Source: Streptomyces sp. col6
Lineage (GTDB): Bacteria; Actinomycetota; Actinomycetes; Streptomycetales; Streptomycetaceae
Assembly: GCF_008042035.1 (NCBI RefSeq)
Contig: NZ_RDBL01000009.1
Coordinates: forward strand, 271,079-335,078
Reading direction: 5' to 3'
Length of the DNA: 64,000 bases
Made by a program: the position numbers and the translations under genes. Under the pieces are notes generated by a model. The model was not told the DNA's origin and did no database searches. It was given only the letters and a program-made list of their open reading frames with translations. Below, piece by piece: positions 51,021 to 60,200 of the stretch (the stretch's first letter is position 1; each line of letters begins with the position of its first letter).

Positions 51021-51055
51021 GCTGCCCCCACCCCCCTTCCGGCGGTGGGGGCAGC
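51021..51055. terminator. Bidirectional hairpin terminator
   Basis: Perfect 12-bp arms (51021-51032 and 51044-51055) with an 11-base loop, between the convergent secreted-protein and marR genes. Confidence 0.8.
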
Positions 51056-51069
51056 CGCATGAGCGAGGG

Positions 51070-51528
51070 CTACGCGTCGCCGTTCCGGTCGCGCAGCGAA
51101 TCGGTCATGCTCCGCAGAATCCGCAACGCCCCCGACTGCTCGGCCTCGGTCATACCGGCCAGCATCCGCACCTCGACGGACCGCACCGCCGCGCTCGCCT
51201 GCTTCAGGCTCTGCCGGCCGCGCGGAGTGAGCCGTGCGGGAAGGGCCTTGCCGACAGGCGCCTCCGCAGGCCTGGTCACGTAGCCCTCTCGCTCCAGGGT
51301 CTGGAGCAGTACGTTCATCGACTGCCGCGTCACGAAGGCGCCGCGCGCCAGCTCGGAGTTCGACAGGCCCGGCCGTTGGGCCAGCAGCTCCAGGCAGGAG
51401 TAGTGCGTCACGCTCATCCCGAGCGGCCGCAGCACCTCGTCCATGGCGGTGCGCAGAGCACTCGAAGCCTCTTTCAGCAGGTAGCCCAGTGAAGTGTCGA
51501 GGTCCACGCCCGCGCCGTCTTTGCTCAT
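51070..51528 (-). CDS. MarR-family regulator
   Basis: 152 residues. Winged helix: VTHYSCLELLAQRPGLSNSELARGAFVTRQSMNVLLQTLEREGYVTR, wing with PVGKALPARLTPRG. Helices at both termini form the dimer part. ATG 51528 is fixed by a palindrome that overlaps its first base. A twin palindrome lies 27 bp further out, before the divergent VOC gene, so the protein probably represses both genes and releases them on binding a small phenolic or toxic compound handled by the VOC protein. Confidence 0.92.
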   Translation of the reverse strand: MSKDGAGVDLDTSLGYLLKEASSALRTAMDEVLRPLGMSVTHYSCLELLAQRPGLSNSELARGAFVTRQSMNVLLQTLEREGYVTRPAEAPVGKALPARLTPRGRQSLKQASAAVRSVEVRMLAGMTEAEQSGALRILRSMTDSLRDRNGDA

Positions 51529-51570
51529 GTCAGGATTCTGACATACCGTGGGTGTGTCAGTAATCTGACA
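51528..51570. promoter_or_regulatory. Twin MarR operators TGTCAG-N4-CTGACA
   Basis: Perfect palindromes at 51528-51543 (centre GATT) and 51555-51570 (centre TAAT), identical arms, centres 27 bp apart, filling the gap between marR and the divergent VOC gene. The first overlaps the marR start codon. Confidence 0.85.
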
Positions 51571-51589
51571 CGAGCGAAGGAGCACCCTC

Positions 51590-51958
51590 ATGCCCGCCAC
51601 CGGCCCCGACTTCATCTCGCTGCAAGTGCGCGACCTCGACGCTTCGCAGGCGTTCTACGAGCAGTACCTCGGCCTCATCCGTTCGCCGGCCGGGCCCCCG
51701 CACGCCGTCGTCTTCGAGACGAAGCCGATCGCGTTCGCACTCCGGGACATCGTTCCCGGCACCGATCTCGCATCCGCCGCCCGGCCCGGCATCGGTGCCG
51801 CGATCTGGCTCAACGCCACCGACGTCCAGGCCATCCACGACGCGCTCGTCGCCGACGGCCACACCATCGCCTCCGCGCCGGTCGACGGCCCCTTCGGCCG
51901 GACCTTCACCTTCGCCGACCCCGACGGCTACCACGTCACGCTCCACGACCGCGCCTGA
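51590..51958 (+). CDS. VOC-family protein controlled by divergent MarR
   Basis: 122 residues. PDFISLQVRDLDASQAFYEQYLGL opens and GRTFTFADPDGYHVTLHD closes the glyoxalase-like fold; His/Glu-type ligands are at the ends of the strands. ATG 51590 has AAGGAG 7 bases upstream. The shared operator pair with the MarR gene suggests an inducible detoxification or resistance protein. Confidence 0.87.
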   Translation: MPATGPDFISLQVRDLDASQAFYEQYLGLIRSPAGPPHAVVFETKPIAFALRDIVPGTDLASAARPGIGAAIWLNATDVQAIHDALVADGHTIASAPVDGPFGRTFTFADPDGYHVTLHDRA

Positions 51959-52095
51959 GCGGGCGGCCCACTCCGTATCCGAGCACCCCCCGAACTGTCA
52001 CCGAACACGCTTACCCCACCATCTCTTCACCTGATGGTCACATTTATAGGTAGGCTCCGGGACGCTGCATCCGCACCACAGAGGGGGGACTCCTC

Positions 52096-52599
52096 ATGCG
52101 TATCCGTCATGCCCTGGCCGCCACCGCGACCGCCGCTTCGGTCATCTCGCTCGGCCTTGTGGCCGGCGCCCCGGCCCAGGCGGCCGAGTACTCCTCGGCC
52201 CTGAAGATCAAGGGCGTCCAGTACGACGCCCCGGGCCGCGACTCCAACAAGTGCTCGGGCGGCAACGCCGCGAGCGAGTACCTGACGATCAAGAACTACT
52301 CGCGCACCGCGACGGTCAACCTCAAGGGCTACGTCGTCAAGGACGCCGCAGGCAACAAGTTCACCTTCAAGTCGACCCACAACCTGCAGCCCGGCGACTA
52401 CATCAAGCTCCGCGGCAACCGCGGCACCGACTCGGACGCCAAGAACGTCGTCTACCGCCAGAACTGCAACTTCATCTGGAACAACGACAAGGACACCATC
52501 TACCTCTACAAGCCCTCCGGCGCCCGCGCCGACGTCCATTCGTACACCAAGAAGGCCAACGACCGCGACGGCAACGGCTACATCACCTACCACGGATAG
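52096..52599 (+). CDS. Secreted lamin-tail-domain (LTD) protein
   Basis: 167 residues. Signal peptide MRIRHALAATATAASVISLG to PAQAA. The mature part is one LTD beta-sandwich: SEYLTIKNYSRTATVNLKGYVVKDAAGNKFTF, then LQPGDYIKLRGNRGTD and NFIWNNDKDTIYLYKPSGARADVHSY. LTD modules in bacteria are extracellular and often attached to nucleases or adhesins; here it stands alone, common in streptomycetes. ATG 52096 has GAGGGGGGA upstream. Function unknown. Confidence 0.85.
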   Translation: MRIRHALAATATAASVISLGLVAGAPAQAAEYSSALKIKGVQYDAPGRDSNKCSGGNAASEYLTIKNYSRTATVNLKGYVVKDAAGNKFTFKSTHNLQPGDYIKLRGNRGTDSDAKNVVYRQNCNFIWNNDKDTIYLYKPSGARADVHSYTKKANDRDGNGYITYHG

Positions 52600-52645
52600 A
52601 CCCGGCAGACGGCGGAGCCCTCAGCGGTGACGGCCACCGCGAGGC

Positions 52646-52667
52646 GGGGAGCCCCCGAGGGCTCCCC
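52646..52667 (+). terminator. Hairpin terminator after LTD gene
   Basis: Perfect 9-bp arms GGGGAGCCC (52646-52654) and GGGCTCCCC (52659-52667) with a 4-base loop, 47 bp past the LTD stop and before the convergent hxlR gene. Confidence 0.75.
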
Positions 52668-52739
52668 ACGCCCGCAATGTCGGCCACGCCGCCCGGAATC
52701 CGCTCATCCCGGCCCCCACTCCTCCAGGACCGCGGCGCA

Positions 52740-53090
52740 TCACAGCCGGGCGTCCTCGCGTTCGTCGAAGTCCTCGCGTGCGCGCTCGATGGCGGGCATG
52801 TGCCGCGAAGTCCAGGCCAGCAGGACGTCGATGGGCTCCCGCAGGGTCTTCCCGAGTTCCGTGATCCGGTACCTCACGGCCACGGGGCGCGTGGAGACGA
52901 CCTCACGCTCGATCACACCGTTGCGTTCGAGCCGCCGGAGCGTCGTGGTCAGCGACTTCTGAGTGACCTGAGGGATGGCCCGGCGCAGCTCGTTGAAGCG
53001 GCACGGGCGCTCGCAGAGGTCGTTGAGGACGGCGAGTGACCACTTGTCGAGCACCTGGTCGAGTAGTTCGCGGCGCGGGGCCGTGGGCAC
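52740..53090 (-). CDS. HxlR-family regulator, N-terminus cut at a head-to-head junction
   Basis: 116 residues. PTAPRRELLDQVLDKWSLAVLNDLCERPCRFNELRRAIPQVTQKSLTTTLRRLERNGVIERE is a complete HxlR winged helix. Family members normally have a short N-terminal segment with a redox-type Cys directly before PTAPRREL; here the sequence changes at that point to antisense of a ridA gene. GTG 53090 (or TTG 53099) could still start a nearly full protein, but its native promoter and start have been deleted. Expression is doubtful. Confidence 0.75.
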   Translation of the reverse strand: MPTAPRRELLDQVLDKWSLAVLNDLCERPCRFNELRRAIPQVTQKSLTTTLRRLERNGVIEREVVSTRPVAVRYRITELGKTLREPIDVLLAWTSRHMPAIERAREDFDEREDARL

Positions 53091-53430
53091 CGGGACCAAG
53101 CACGTACACGTCAGCGGCCAGATCGCGCGCAGGCCCGACGGAACCCCCGTCGCGCCCGGCGATCTGGCCGGACAGATCGCTCAGGCACTGCGCAACACCG
53201 CCATCGGACTGGCGGGCGCCGACGCGACCTTCGCGGACGTGCTGCGCCTGACGTTCTACGTGACCCAGTGGGCCCCGGAGAAGATCGGCGACTTCATGGC
53301 CGGAGTGGAGGCCGTCGCCGAGGAGATCGGGCTCCCGGCCCCCCTGCCTCCGGCCTCGCTCATCGGCGTCGACTACCTCTTCGAGCCGGATGTGCTCGTC
53401 GAGGTCGAGGCGACCGCCCTCCTGGCCTGA
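53083..53430 (+). pseudogene. RidA-family gene missing its 5' end
   Basis: The frame reads GTGTKHVHVSGQIARRPDGT and continues through LAGADATFADVLRLTFYVTQ to VLVEVEATALLA, a good RidA/YjgF enamine deaminase. RidA proteins have about 15-20 more residues before HVHVSGQ, including the first strand and an active-site loop; these are absent. A GTG at 53083 could start a 115-residue product. The gene was probably divergent from hxlR before a deletion joined the two 5' ends. Confidence 0.7.
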
Positions 53431-53445
53431 CGGCCCGCGCGCGGA

Positions 53446-54042
53446 TCAGCGGGCGATCGAGACCGCGAACGGCGCGAACCCGCTCGCCCGGATCACGTGC
53501 GGCACGAAAAGTATCGCGGCCTCGGTGGCGCGGGCGGTCCGGATCCCACCGAGATCGGTGATCCACTCCTCGCGCCAGCCGAGGTCGCCCAGCAGCTCAC
53601 GTACGGCCTGCTTGGCCTGCGCGTCGTCGCCGGACAGGAAGGCGTCGGGCGCCTGCGCCAGGGCGCCGGGCGCGGTCATCACCGGGAAGAGCATCGTGTT
53701 GAGTGTCTTGACGACACGTGTCTCGGGCAGCGCTTCCTGGAGCTGCTCGGCGAGGCTGGAGCCGGGATGGATCAGGTCGGCGGGCAGTCCGTCGGGCCCG
53801 TCGGTGGTGGCGTTGGAGACGTCGACGAGGATCGTGTCGCGCAGTTCCTCGCGCAGCGCGGTGAGCCGCTCCAGCGAGCCGGCGCCCGGGGTGGCGTTGA
53901 TGACGACCTGGGCCGTCCGCGCCGCCGACGCGGCGGCGCCCGGTGCGCGGCCCACGGCCGTCACGTCGTGCCCTGCCTTGGTGAGGGCGGTGGCGAGGTT
54001 GCCGCCGACGCGGCCGTTTCCGAGAACTGCGATCGTGCTCAT
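53446..54042 (-). CDS. NAD(P)-binding F420-reductase-like protein
   Basis: 198 residues. Rossmann start MSTIAVLGNGRVGGNLATAL, then QVVINATPGAGS and ILVDVSNATTDGPDG; TRVVKTLNTMLFPVMTAPGAL is the family core (compare VVKAFN in F420-dependent NADP reductases). The C-terminus contains ILFVPHVIRASGFAPFAVSIAR. It probably reduces or oxidises NADP with F420 or another partner. ATG 54042 lies 31 bp after the inositol-phosphatase-like gene, so the two form an operon. Confidence 0.87.
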   Translation of the reverse strand: MSTIAVLGNGRVGGNLATALTKAGHDVTAVGRAPGAAASAARTAQVVINATPGAGSLERLTALREELRDTILVDVSNATTDGPDGLPADLIHPGSSLAEQLQEALPETRVVKTLNTMLFPVMTAPGALAQAPDAFLSGDDAQAKQAVRELLGDLGWREEWITDLGGIRTARATEAAILFVPHVIRASGFAPFAVSIAR

Positions 54043-54073
54043 ATTGATCAGGTCCTTCCTTGTGCGCGGATGA

Positions 54074-54871
54074 TCAGCGGGAGAGTGTGGTGACGGCCTG
54101 GGCGTGGACGCCGGGCGCGGCGGCCAGGAAGCTGTCGCTCTGCGGGGTCCAGGGGCGGCCCTCGGCGTCGGAGATCCGTCCGCCGGCCTCGGTGACGAGC
54201 AGCGCCCCGGGCAGCAGGTCCGCGCGGGCTCCGGCGAACTGCCAGAAGGCGTCGATGCGGCCCGCGGCGACGTTCACCAGATGCAGGGTCGCGGGCACGG
54301 AGGTCCGCACGACGAGCGCGTCGAACAGCATCGCGGTGATCGAGGAGCCGACGCGCCGCACGACCTTCTCGTCCTCGTCGGGGCGGGCCTGGCTGGTGGC
54401 CACGAGCCCCAGACCCAGGTCCGTGGCCGGCGAGACACGCAGCGGCCGTCCGTCGAGATGAGCGCCCCCGCCGTCGAGCGCGGTGTACGTCTCCCCCGTC
54501 AGCGGCACATGGACCACCGTGAGCACCGGCCGGTTCTGCCGCACGAGGGTGGCGGTCACCGCCCACTCCGCCAGGGCGTGCAGGTGGTTGACGTTGCCCT
54601 CGGCCGGATCCACGACCCACCACTCCCCGGGCGGCAGCGCCCCGCCCTCGAGCTCGTCCTCCACCCACCCGGCATCCGGCCGCAGACCCGTCAGGGCGGG
54701 GCGCAGGATGCCGAGCGCCGCATCGTCGTTGACGGCGAGCGCGCTCATGAGCTCCTCCCGGGTCTCGTAACGGACGACGTCACCGAACCGCTCGCGCAGT
54801 ACCGACCCGGCCTTGCGTACGGCCTCCACGGTCAGGCGGAGGAGGTCTGAGTCGGGAAGGGTTTCGGACAT
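54074..54871 (-). CDS. Inositol-monophosphatase-like protein with altered metal motif
   Basis: 265 residues, IMPase fold: TREELMSALAVNDDAALGIL, VEDELEG, VVDPAEGNVNHLHALAEW and RADLLPGALLVTEAGGRISD. In canonical IMPases the motif is D-P-[IL]-D-G-T-x-N; here it is DPAEGNVN, so the second metal-ligand Asp is Glu and the Thr is Asn. Activity may be changed or lost. ATG 54871 follows AAACCCTTCC-complement purine sequence. First gene of a two-gene operon; a palindrome lies about 110 bp upstream. Confidence 0.85.
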   Translation of the reverse strand: MSETLPDSDLLRLTVEAVRKAGSVLRERFGDVVRYETREELMSALAVNDDAALGILRPALTGLRPDAGWVEDELEGGALPPGEWWVVDPAEGNVNHLHALAEWAVTATLVRQNRPVLTVVHVPLTGETYTALDGGGAHLDGRPLRVSPATDLGLGLVATSQARPDEDEKVVRRVGSSITAMLFDALVVRTSVPATLHLVNVAAGRIDAFWQFAGARADLLPGALLVTEAGGRISDAEGRPWTPQSDSFLAAAPGVHAQAVTTLSR

Positions 54872-55280
54872 GGCTGTACTCCCGTGTGCAGAAGGTGAGT
54901 TGAGGCGATCGGCCCGAGCTGTTCGCTCCGTCCCGCGCTCTGCTTTCGACGGTATAGAGGCCCATGATTAACTTCAAATGCATGTCAGGCACGCCTGGCA
55001 TTACTCTCATGCAAGTGAAACCGGGCTACGGCGCGGCGTACCCGACCCGGGGGCGAACGCCACCCGGCCGAGGTCCGCGATCTCTGACGTCCCGTTCGGC
55101 GAGCGCTGCCTCCAGAGCGTGAACCCCCTTCGGGGAACCCGGACGCGCAGTGAACGCGGTGCCGGCATGACCCTTGCGGGAGCGACTGAGGCCGCCTGGG
55201 TCGGAGACCGACCACAAGAGGGTGCCTACATATCCGGCGACGGGGTACAGGGAATTCACTTTCGATGAGAGGGGCTTGTC
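54872..55280. other. 409-bp divergent intergenic region
   Basis: Between the IMPase-like gene (-) and a small membrane protein gene (+). It has an AT-rich patch with ATGATTAACTTCAAATGC (54964-54981) next to the palindrome at 54983-55000, and near the right end a second AT-rich stretch followed by GAGAGGGG before ATG 55281. No further gene seen. Confidence 0.5.
54983..55000. promoter_or_regulatory. 18-bp near-perfect palindrome, operator candidate
   Basis: TGTCAGGCACGCCTGGCA: 14 of 18 positions are symmetric around the centre. It is next to the AT-rich promoter-like patch upstream of the IMPase-like operon. The binding protein is unknown. Confidence 0.45.
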
Positions 55281-55448
55281 ATGCTCGGCATAGTTGCGGC
55301 AGTGCTGTTCTTCGTTTCGTTCCTGATCAACGCGGCGGATATCAGTACCAACGATGTGTTCTCTTCCACGAACGTGATGCTGCTGGGCCTTACGGCCCTG
55401 GCCCTGCACATAGCGGGGGTGGGCCACGGCTGGGCCCGCAGGCGGTGA
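55281..55448 (+). CDS. Small two-helix membrane protein
   Basis: 55 residues: MLGIVAAVLFFVSFLINAAD is the first helix, then ISTNDVFSSTN, a second helix VMLLGLTALALHIAG and a basic end HGWARRR. ATG 55281 has GAGAGGGG 6 bases upstream. The composition and two-helix layout match a class of conserved short streptomycete membrane proteins of unknown role. Too short for automatic callers that cut at 60 residues. Confidence 0.7.
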   Translation: MLGIVAAVLFFVSFLINAADISTNDVFSSTNVMLLGLTALALHIAGVGHGWARRR

Positions 55449-55651
55449 CTTCCCCCTGTGGCCTGCCCGAGACGGTGGGCTCGGTCGACGACGAGGCAGC
55501 CGTTGCGCGACGTGTTCTCGAAGAGAGGCACCGGAGGAAATAGTGGTGGGGCGGGGCGCGCAGAAGTCGACGGCGGCCTTGTGCCACGCTCGCGTTGTCC
55601 TGCCCGGCCCATCCCTCGCGCAGCACAACGCCAGGACATACAGGAGTCTCC

Positions 55652-55960
55652 ATGACCAACTTTGTGATCACCGTCCCCGGCACGTTCGTCATCGACATCA
55701 CTCACTCCACGCGGTCGGCTCTGGAGAGTGCGCTGGCCTCACAGCACACGGACGTGAGCAGGAGCGAGGGCCTGGACCTGCTCTCACTCAACGAAGACGG
55801 CACCTTCTCCGTCCGCCTGGAAGTCGAAGCACCGGATCGATACGAGGCCGAACTGAATGCCAGCAGGATTCTTGCCGCAGCCCTGAAGAAGGCAGGAATC
55901 GAAGAAGCGGACGCCCCGCTCGGCCCGCCCGCAGTGACCGGAATCGACAGCGACCTCTGA
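55652..55960 (+). CDS. Small uncharacterised protein
   Basis: 102 residues, soluble, alpha/beta: NFVITVPGTFVIDITHSTRSALESALA, then DGTFSVRLEVEAPDRYEAELNASRILAAALKKAG. ATG 55652 has AGGAG upstream; the longer frame from 55595 is not needed. No family recognised. The beta-alpha-beta-beta-alpha order recalls a ferredoxin-like fold. On the same strand as two more small genes. Confidence 0.65.
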   Translation: MTNFVITVPGTFVIDITHSTRSALESALASQHTDVSRSEGLDLLSLNEDGTFSVRLEVEAPDRYEAELNASRILAAALKKAGIEEADAPLGPPAVTGIDSDL

Positions 55961-56019
55961 GTCGTGGCACTGCCCGGCTTCGCGGCCCGGCCGGAATTTC
56001 TGCGGGGTAGGAGACGCAC

Positions 56020-56256
56020 ATGACTTTATCGAAGCCTTTGAAGTACGCACTCGTTGTTCTCGGCGTTTACATCGCCGGAGCGCTGTACCTGCGGTTCGGG
56101 AACCATGAGAGCTGGGGCAAGGCGTTACTGATCTCCTTGTTCTGCACACCGGTCGTGTTGTTGTGGTGGTGGGTCCGGGACCGCTTGATGGATCGAGCCC
56201 GCCGGGCCGGTGAGCGGCACAGGCTGAGGGCCGCAGCGCCCCGCTCCAGGGACTGA
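56020..56256 (+). CDS. Small membrane protein
   Basis: 78 residues: helix 1 YALVVLGVYIAGALYLRFG, a short loop with NHESWGK, helix 2 ALLISLFCTPVVLLWWWV, then a strongly basic tail RDRLMDRARRAGERHRLRAA, which puts the C-terminus in the cytosol. ATG 56020 has TAGGAGA upstream. Function unknown. Confidence 0.7.
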   Translation: MTLSKPLKYALVVLGVYIAGALYLRFGNHESWGKALLISLFCTPVVLLWWWVRDRLMDRARRAGERHRLRAAAPRSRD

Positions 56257-56396
56257 GCAGGGCGCAGGTCGGCTCTGTCCACGAGAACCGGCTCCGGCCC
56301 AGCTTCCGCAGGCGTACGCACAGATGTCGCCGTCAACTCCCTGCGGAACCGCAACACGCGGCCGACACCATGCTGGTTCTGACAGGATCTGATCGC

Positions 56397-56813
56397 ATGG
56401 ACTGCACCTTCTGCCGACTGATACAGGACGACGCCGCCCGGTGGGTGACGCGCGGGCCCGTGGTCAGCGCGTTCGCTCCGCTGGATCCCCTCGCGCCGGG
56501 GCACACCCTGGTGATCCCCACGTCCCACTGGGCGGACATCTTCGACACTCCACCGGAGGTCTTGGCGCAGGCAGTGGCGCTGGTCCAACGCCTTGCCGGG
56601 AAGATGCGGAGCGAACTGAAGGCCGGCGGCGTGAACATCCTGAGCGCAAGCGGCCCCGACTCGGAGCAATCAGTACCTCATCTGCACTTCCACGTAGTCC
56701 CACGCTGGTCCGACGACGCGTTCACCACCTGGCCCGCAGAACGCTCCCGTCACCGGATCGACGGTGACCCTGTCACCCAGCTCGCCAAAGCCATGGCGGC
56801 TCAAACAAAGTGA
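56397..56813 (+). CDS. HIT-family nucleotide hydrolase/transferase
   Basis: 138 residues. The catalytic histidine triad is SVPHLHFHVVPRW, close to the C-terminus, and the N-terminal MDCTFCRLIQDD has the C-x-x-C pair of Zn-binding HIT proteins. VSAFAPLDPLAPGHTLVIPTSHWADIFD is the middle strand region. HIT enzymes hydrolyse nucleoside phosphoramidates and related nucleotides. ATG 56397 is chosen over 56370 because it starts at the conserved M-x-C-x-F-C. Confidence 0.88.
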   Translation: MDCTFCRLIQDDAARWVTRGPVVSAFAPLDPLAPGHTLVIPTSHWADIFDTPPEVLAQAVALVQRLAGKMRSELKAGGVNILSASGPDSEQSVPHLHFHVVPRWSDDAFTTWPAERSRHRIDGDPVTQLAKAMAAQTK

Positions 56814-57229
56814 CAGCACAACAAAAGCCGTGCCAGAACCGGTTCTCATGGACAAGACCACGCCGGCCCATCTGCGGCCGGCAGTGGCCCGAACAGCGAC
56901 CCGGTCCCGACCATCTCCCCGCGAACCCGCCGCCGAGCGGCGCGCGATACCCGGCCCACAACCCGGTGACCTGCACGCGCATGCCCGGGGCTCCGGGCTG
57001 GCGGATCCGGCCTCACGCCGACCGCTGCCGCTGTCGGTGAATAGGTGGTCATGAGCGGCGGGGCAGGCATTCGTACGAGTTCGCCACCACTCCACTAAAT
57101 ACCCTCTGACCAGGGCTTTTGTCTCGTTCGAAGGTCTACCCGGACGTGTATGCGTGACCCGGCGCGTCGGCGCTCCGCAGGGTCTAGGGTGGGGCCCTTC
57201 CACGACCCTGCTCCGGAGGTGCCTGCCCG
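56814..57229. other. 416-bp region upstream of dnaE
   Basis: No supported gene. It contains the perfect 12-bp palindrome AGAACCGGTTCT (56835-56846), a T-rich stretch near 57115, and TAGGGT (57184-57189), a common actinomycete -10 form, followed by GGAGG 10 bases before the dnaE GTG start. The promoter of dnaE is probably here. Confidence 0.45.
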
Positions 57230-60200
57230 GTGACGGACAGCTTTGTTCACTTGCACAACCACACCGAATACTCGATGCTCGACGGCGCGCAGCGGCTCAA
57301 GCCGATGTTCGCGGAGGTGGCCCGACAGGAGATGCCGGCCATCGCGATGAGCGATCACGGCAACATGTTCGGTGCCTACGAGTTCCAGCAGGTGGCCAAG
57401 GGCTTCGACGGCGTCAAGCCGATCATCGGGATCGAGGCGTACGTCGCACCGTCCTCCCGCCGCAACCGCAAGCAGGAGTTCTGGGGGCCGGGCGGTGTCC
57501 GGGCCATGGCCGATGACGGCGAAGGCTCCAAGGACGTCTCCGGCGGCGGACGCTTCACCCACATGACGATGTGGGCCCGCAACGTGCAAGGCCTGCAGAA
57601 CCTCTTCTATCTCTCGACCGAGGCCAGCTACTCCGGACAGTTCCCGGCAGGCAAGCCGCGCATGGACATGGAACTGATCTCCGAACGCGCGGACGGGATC
57701 ATCGCAACGACAGGATGCCCCTCCGGAGCGATCCAGACCCGCCTGCGCCTGAACCAGTACGCCGAGGCCCGCGAGGTCGCCGCCTCCTACCAGGACATCT
57801 TCGGGAAGGAGAACTACTTCCTGGAGCTCATGGACCACGGCCTGGACCTCGAGCGCAACGTCCGCGCGGACCTGCTGCGCCTGGCCAAGGATCTGGGCAT
57901 CCCGCTGCTGGCCACGAACGACGCGCACTACGTCCACGAGAGCGACGCGGACGCGCACGACAACCTGCTGTGCATCGGGGTGGGGAAGAACAAGGACGAC
58001 CCGAAGCGGTTCCGCTTCAACGGCAGCGGCTACTACCTCAAGACCGCCGCCGAGATGCGTGAGCTGTTCTCCGAGCTGCCCGGGGCCTGCGACAACACCC
58101 TGCTGATCGCGGAGCGCGTCGAGTCCTACGAGGAAGTCTTCGCCCACGAGGACGAGATGCCGCAGTTCCCCGACGTCCCCGAAGGGGAGACGCAGGAGTC
58201 GTGGCTGCGCAAGGACGTCCTCAAGGGCCTGGAGATGCGCTACGGCAGCCCCGTCCCCGACGAGGTGCTGGAGCGCTTCGAGACCGAGATGACGGTCATC
58301 GGCCCCATGGGCTTCTCGTCCTACTTCCTCGTGGTCGCCGACATCTGCCGCTACGCCCGCGACAACAAGATCCCGGTCGGGCCGGGCCGTGGCTCGGCCA
58401 CCGGTTCGATCGTCGCCTACGCCACCCGTATCACCGAGCTGTGCCCGCTGGAACACGGTCTGCTTTTCGAACGGTTCCTGAACCCCGAGCGCATCAACCC
58501 TCCGGACGTCGACCTCGACTTCGACGACCGCAAGCGCGACCAGATGGTCCGCTACGTCGTCGAGAAGTACGGCACCGAGTACACGGCGATGGTGAACACC
58601 TTCGGCAAGCTGAAGGCCAAGAACGCCATCAAGGACTCCTCGCGTCTGCTGGGCTACCCCTTCGCGCACGGCGAGCGGATCACGAAGGCGCTGCCGCCCG
58701 ACGTGATGGGCAAAGGCATCAGCATCGACGGCATCTTCGACTCCGCCCACCCCCGCCACAGCGAGGCCGGCGAGGTCCGCACGATGTACGAGAACGAGCC
58801 GGACGTCAGGAAGGTCATCGACTCCGCCAAGGGCGTCGAGGGCCTGATCCGCGGCACCGGTGTGCACGCCGCCGCGGTGATCCTTTCCAAGACGAAGCTC
58901 ACCAACCGCATCCCGCTGCACATGCGTGCCAAGGACGGGGTGAAGATCACCGGGTTCGACTACCCCTCATGCGAAGACATGGGGCTCGTCAAGATGGACT
59001 TCCTCGGACTCCGCAACCTCGGCGTCATCGACCAGGCCATCCAGAACGTGCGAACCAACCGCGGCGTCGACCTCTCGACCGAGACGATCCCCCTCGACGA
59101 CAAGAAGACCTACGAACTCCTCGCCACCGGCAACACCTTCGGCATCTTCCAGCTCGACGGCGCCGGCATGCAGACCCTGCTCAAACTGATGGAACCCACC
59201 CGCTTCGAGGACATCGCAGCCGCCCTCGCCCTCTACCGGCCCGGCCCCATGGCCGCCAACGCCCACACCAACTACGCCCACCGTAAGACCGGCCGCCAGA
59301 GCATCGAACCGATCCACCCCGAACTCCGCGACGCCCTGGAACCCATCCTCGGCAACACCTTCCACCTGCTCATCTACCAAGAGCAGATCATGGCGATCGC
59401 CCGCCGGCTCGCCGGCTACACCCTGGGCGGCGCCGACCTCCTGCGCCGCGCGATGGGCAAGAAGAAACCGGAGGTCCTGGCCGCGGAGTGGGAGAAGTTC
59501 CACGGCGGCATGCGCGACAACAAGTACTCCGAGGAGTCGATCAAGGCCCTCTGGGACGTCATGCTCCCCTTCTCCGGCTACGCCTTCAACAAGTCCCACA
59601 CCGCCGGGTACGGACTCGTCTCGTTGTGGACCGCCTACCTCAAGGCGAACTACCCCGCCGAGTACATGGCCGCCCTGCTGACATCGGTCGGCGACGACAA
59701 GGACAAGGCCGGCATCTACCTCGCCGATGCCCGCAAGGCCGGGGTGACCGTGCTGCAGCCCGACGTCAACGAGTCGTTCGCGGAGTTCACCGCCATCGGC
59801 GACGACGTGCGCTTCGGCCTGCAGTCCGTGCGCAACGTCGGGGAGAACGTCATCGCGTCCATCGTCGACGGGCGCCAGACCAAGGGAAAGTTCGCCGACT
59901 TCCCCGATTTCCTCGACAAGGTCGACCTGCCGGCCCTGAACAAGCGGGCTGTTGAATCACTGATCAAAGCCGGCGCGTTCGACTCCCTCGGACACACCCG
60001 CAAGGGCCTGTCCGCCGTCCACGACAGCGCGATCGACTCCGTCATCCCCGTGAAGAAGGCCGCGGCCATCGGCCAGGACGACCTCTTCGGAGACCTCGCC
60101 GGCACCGGCGAGGAAGGCGGCGGCTTCGGCCTGGCCTTCGCCATCGCCGAGGACGAGTGGCCCCGAAAGGCCCTGCTGGCCACCGAACGCGAAATGCTCG

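Noticed and set aside
56820..57110. Candidate RNA gene or leader in the gap before dnaE
   Set aside because: One 12-bp palindrome and no tRNA-like T-loop, acceptor stem or known riboswitch pattern; left as an unassigned gap.
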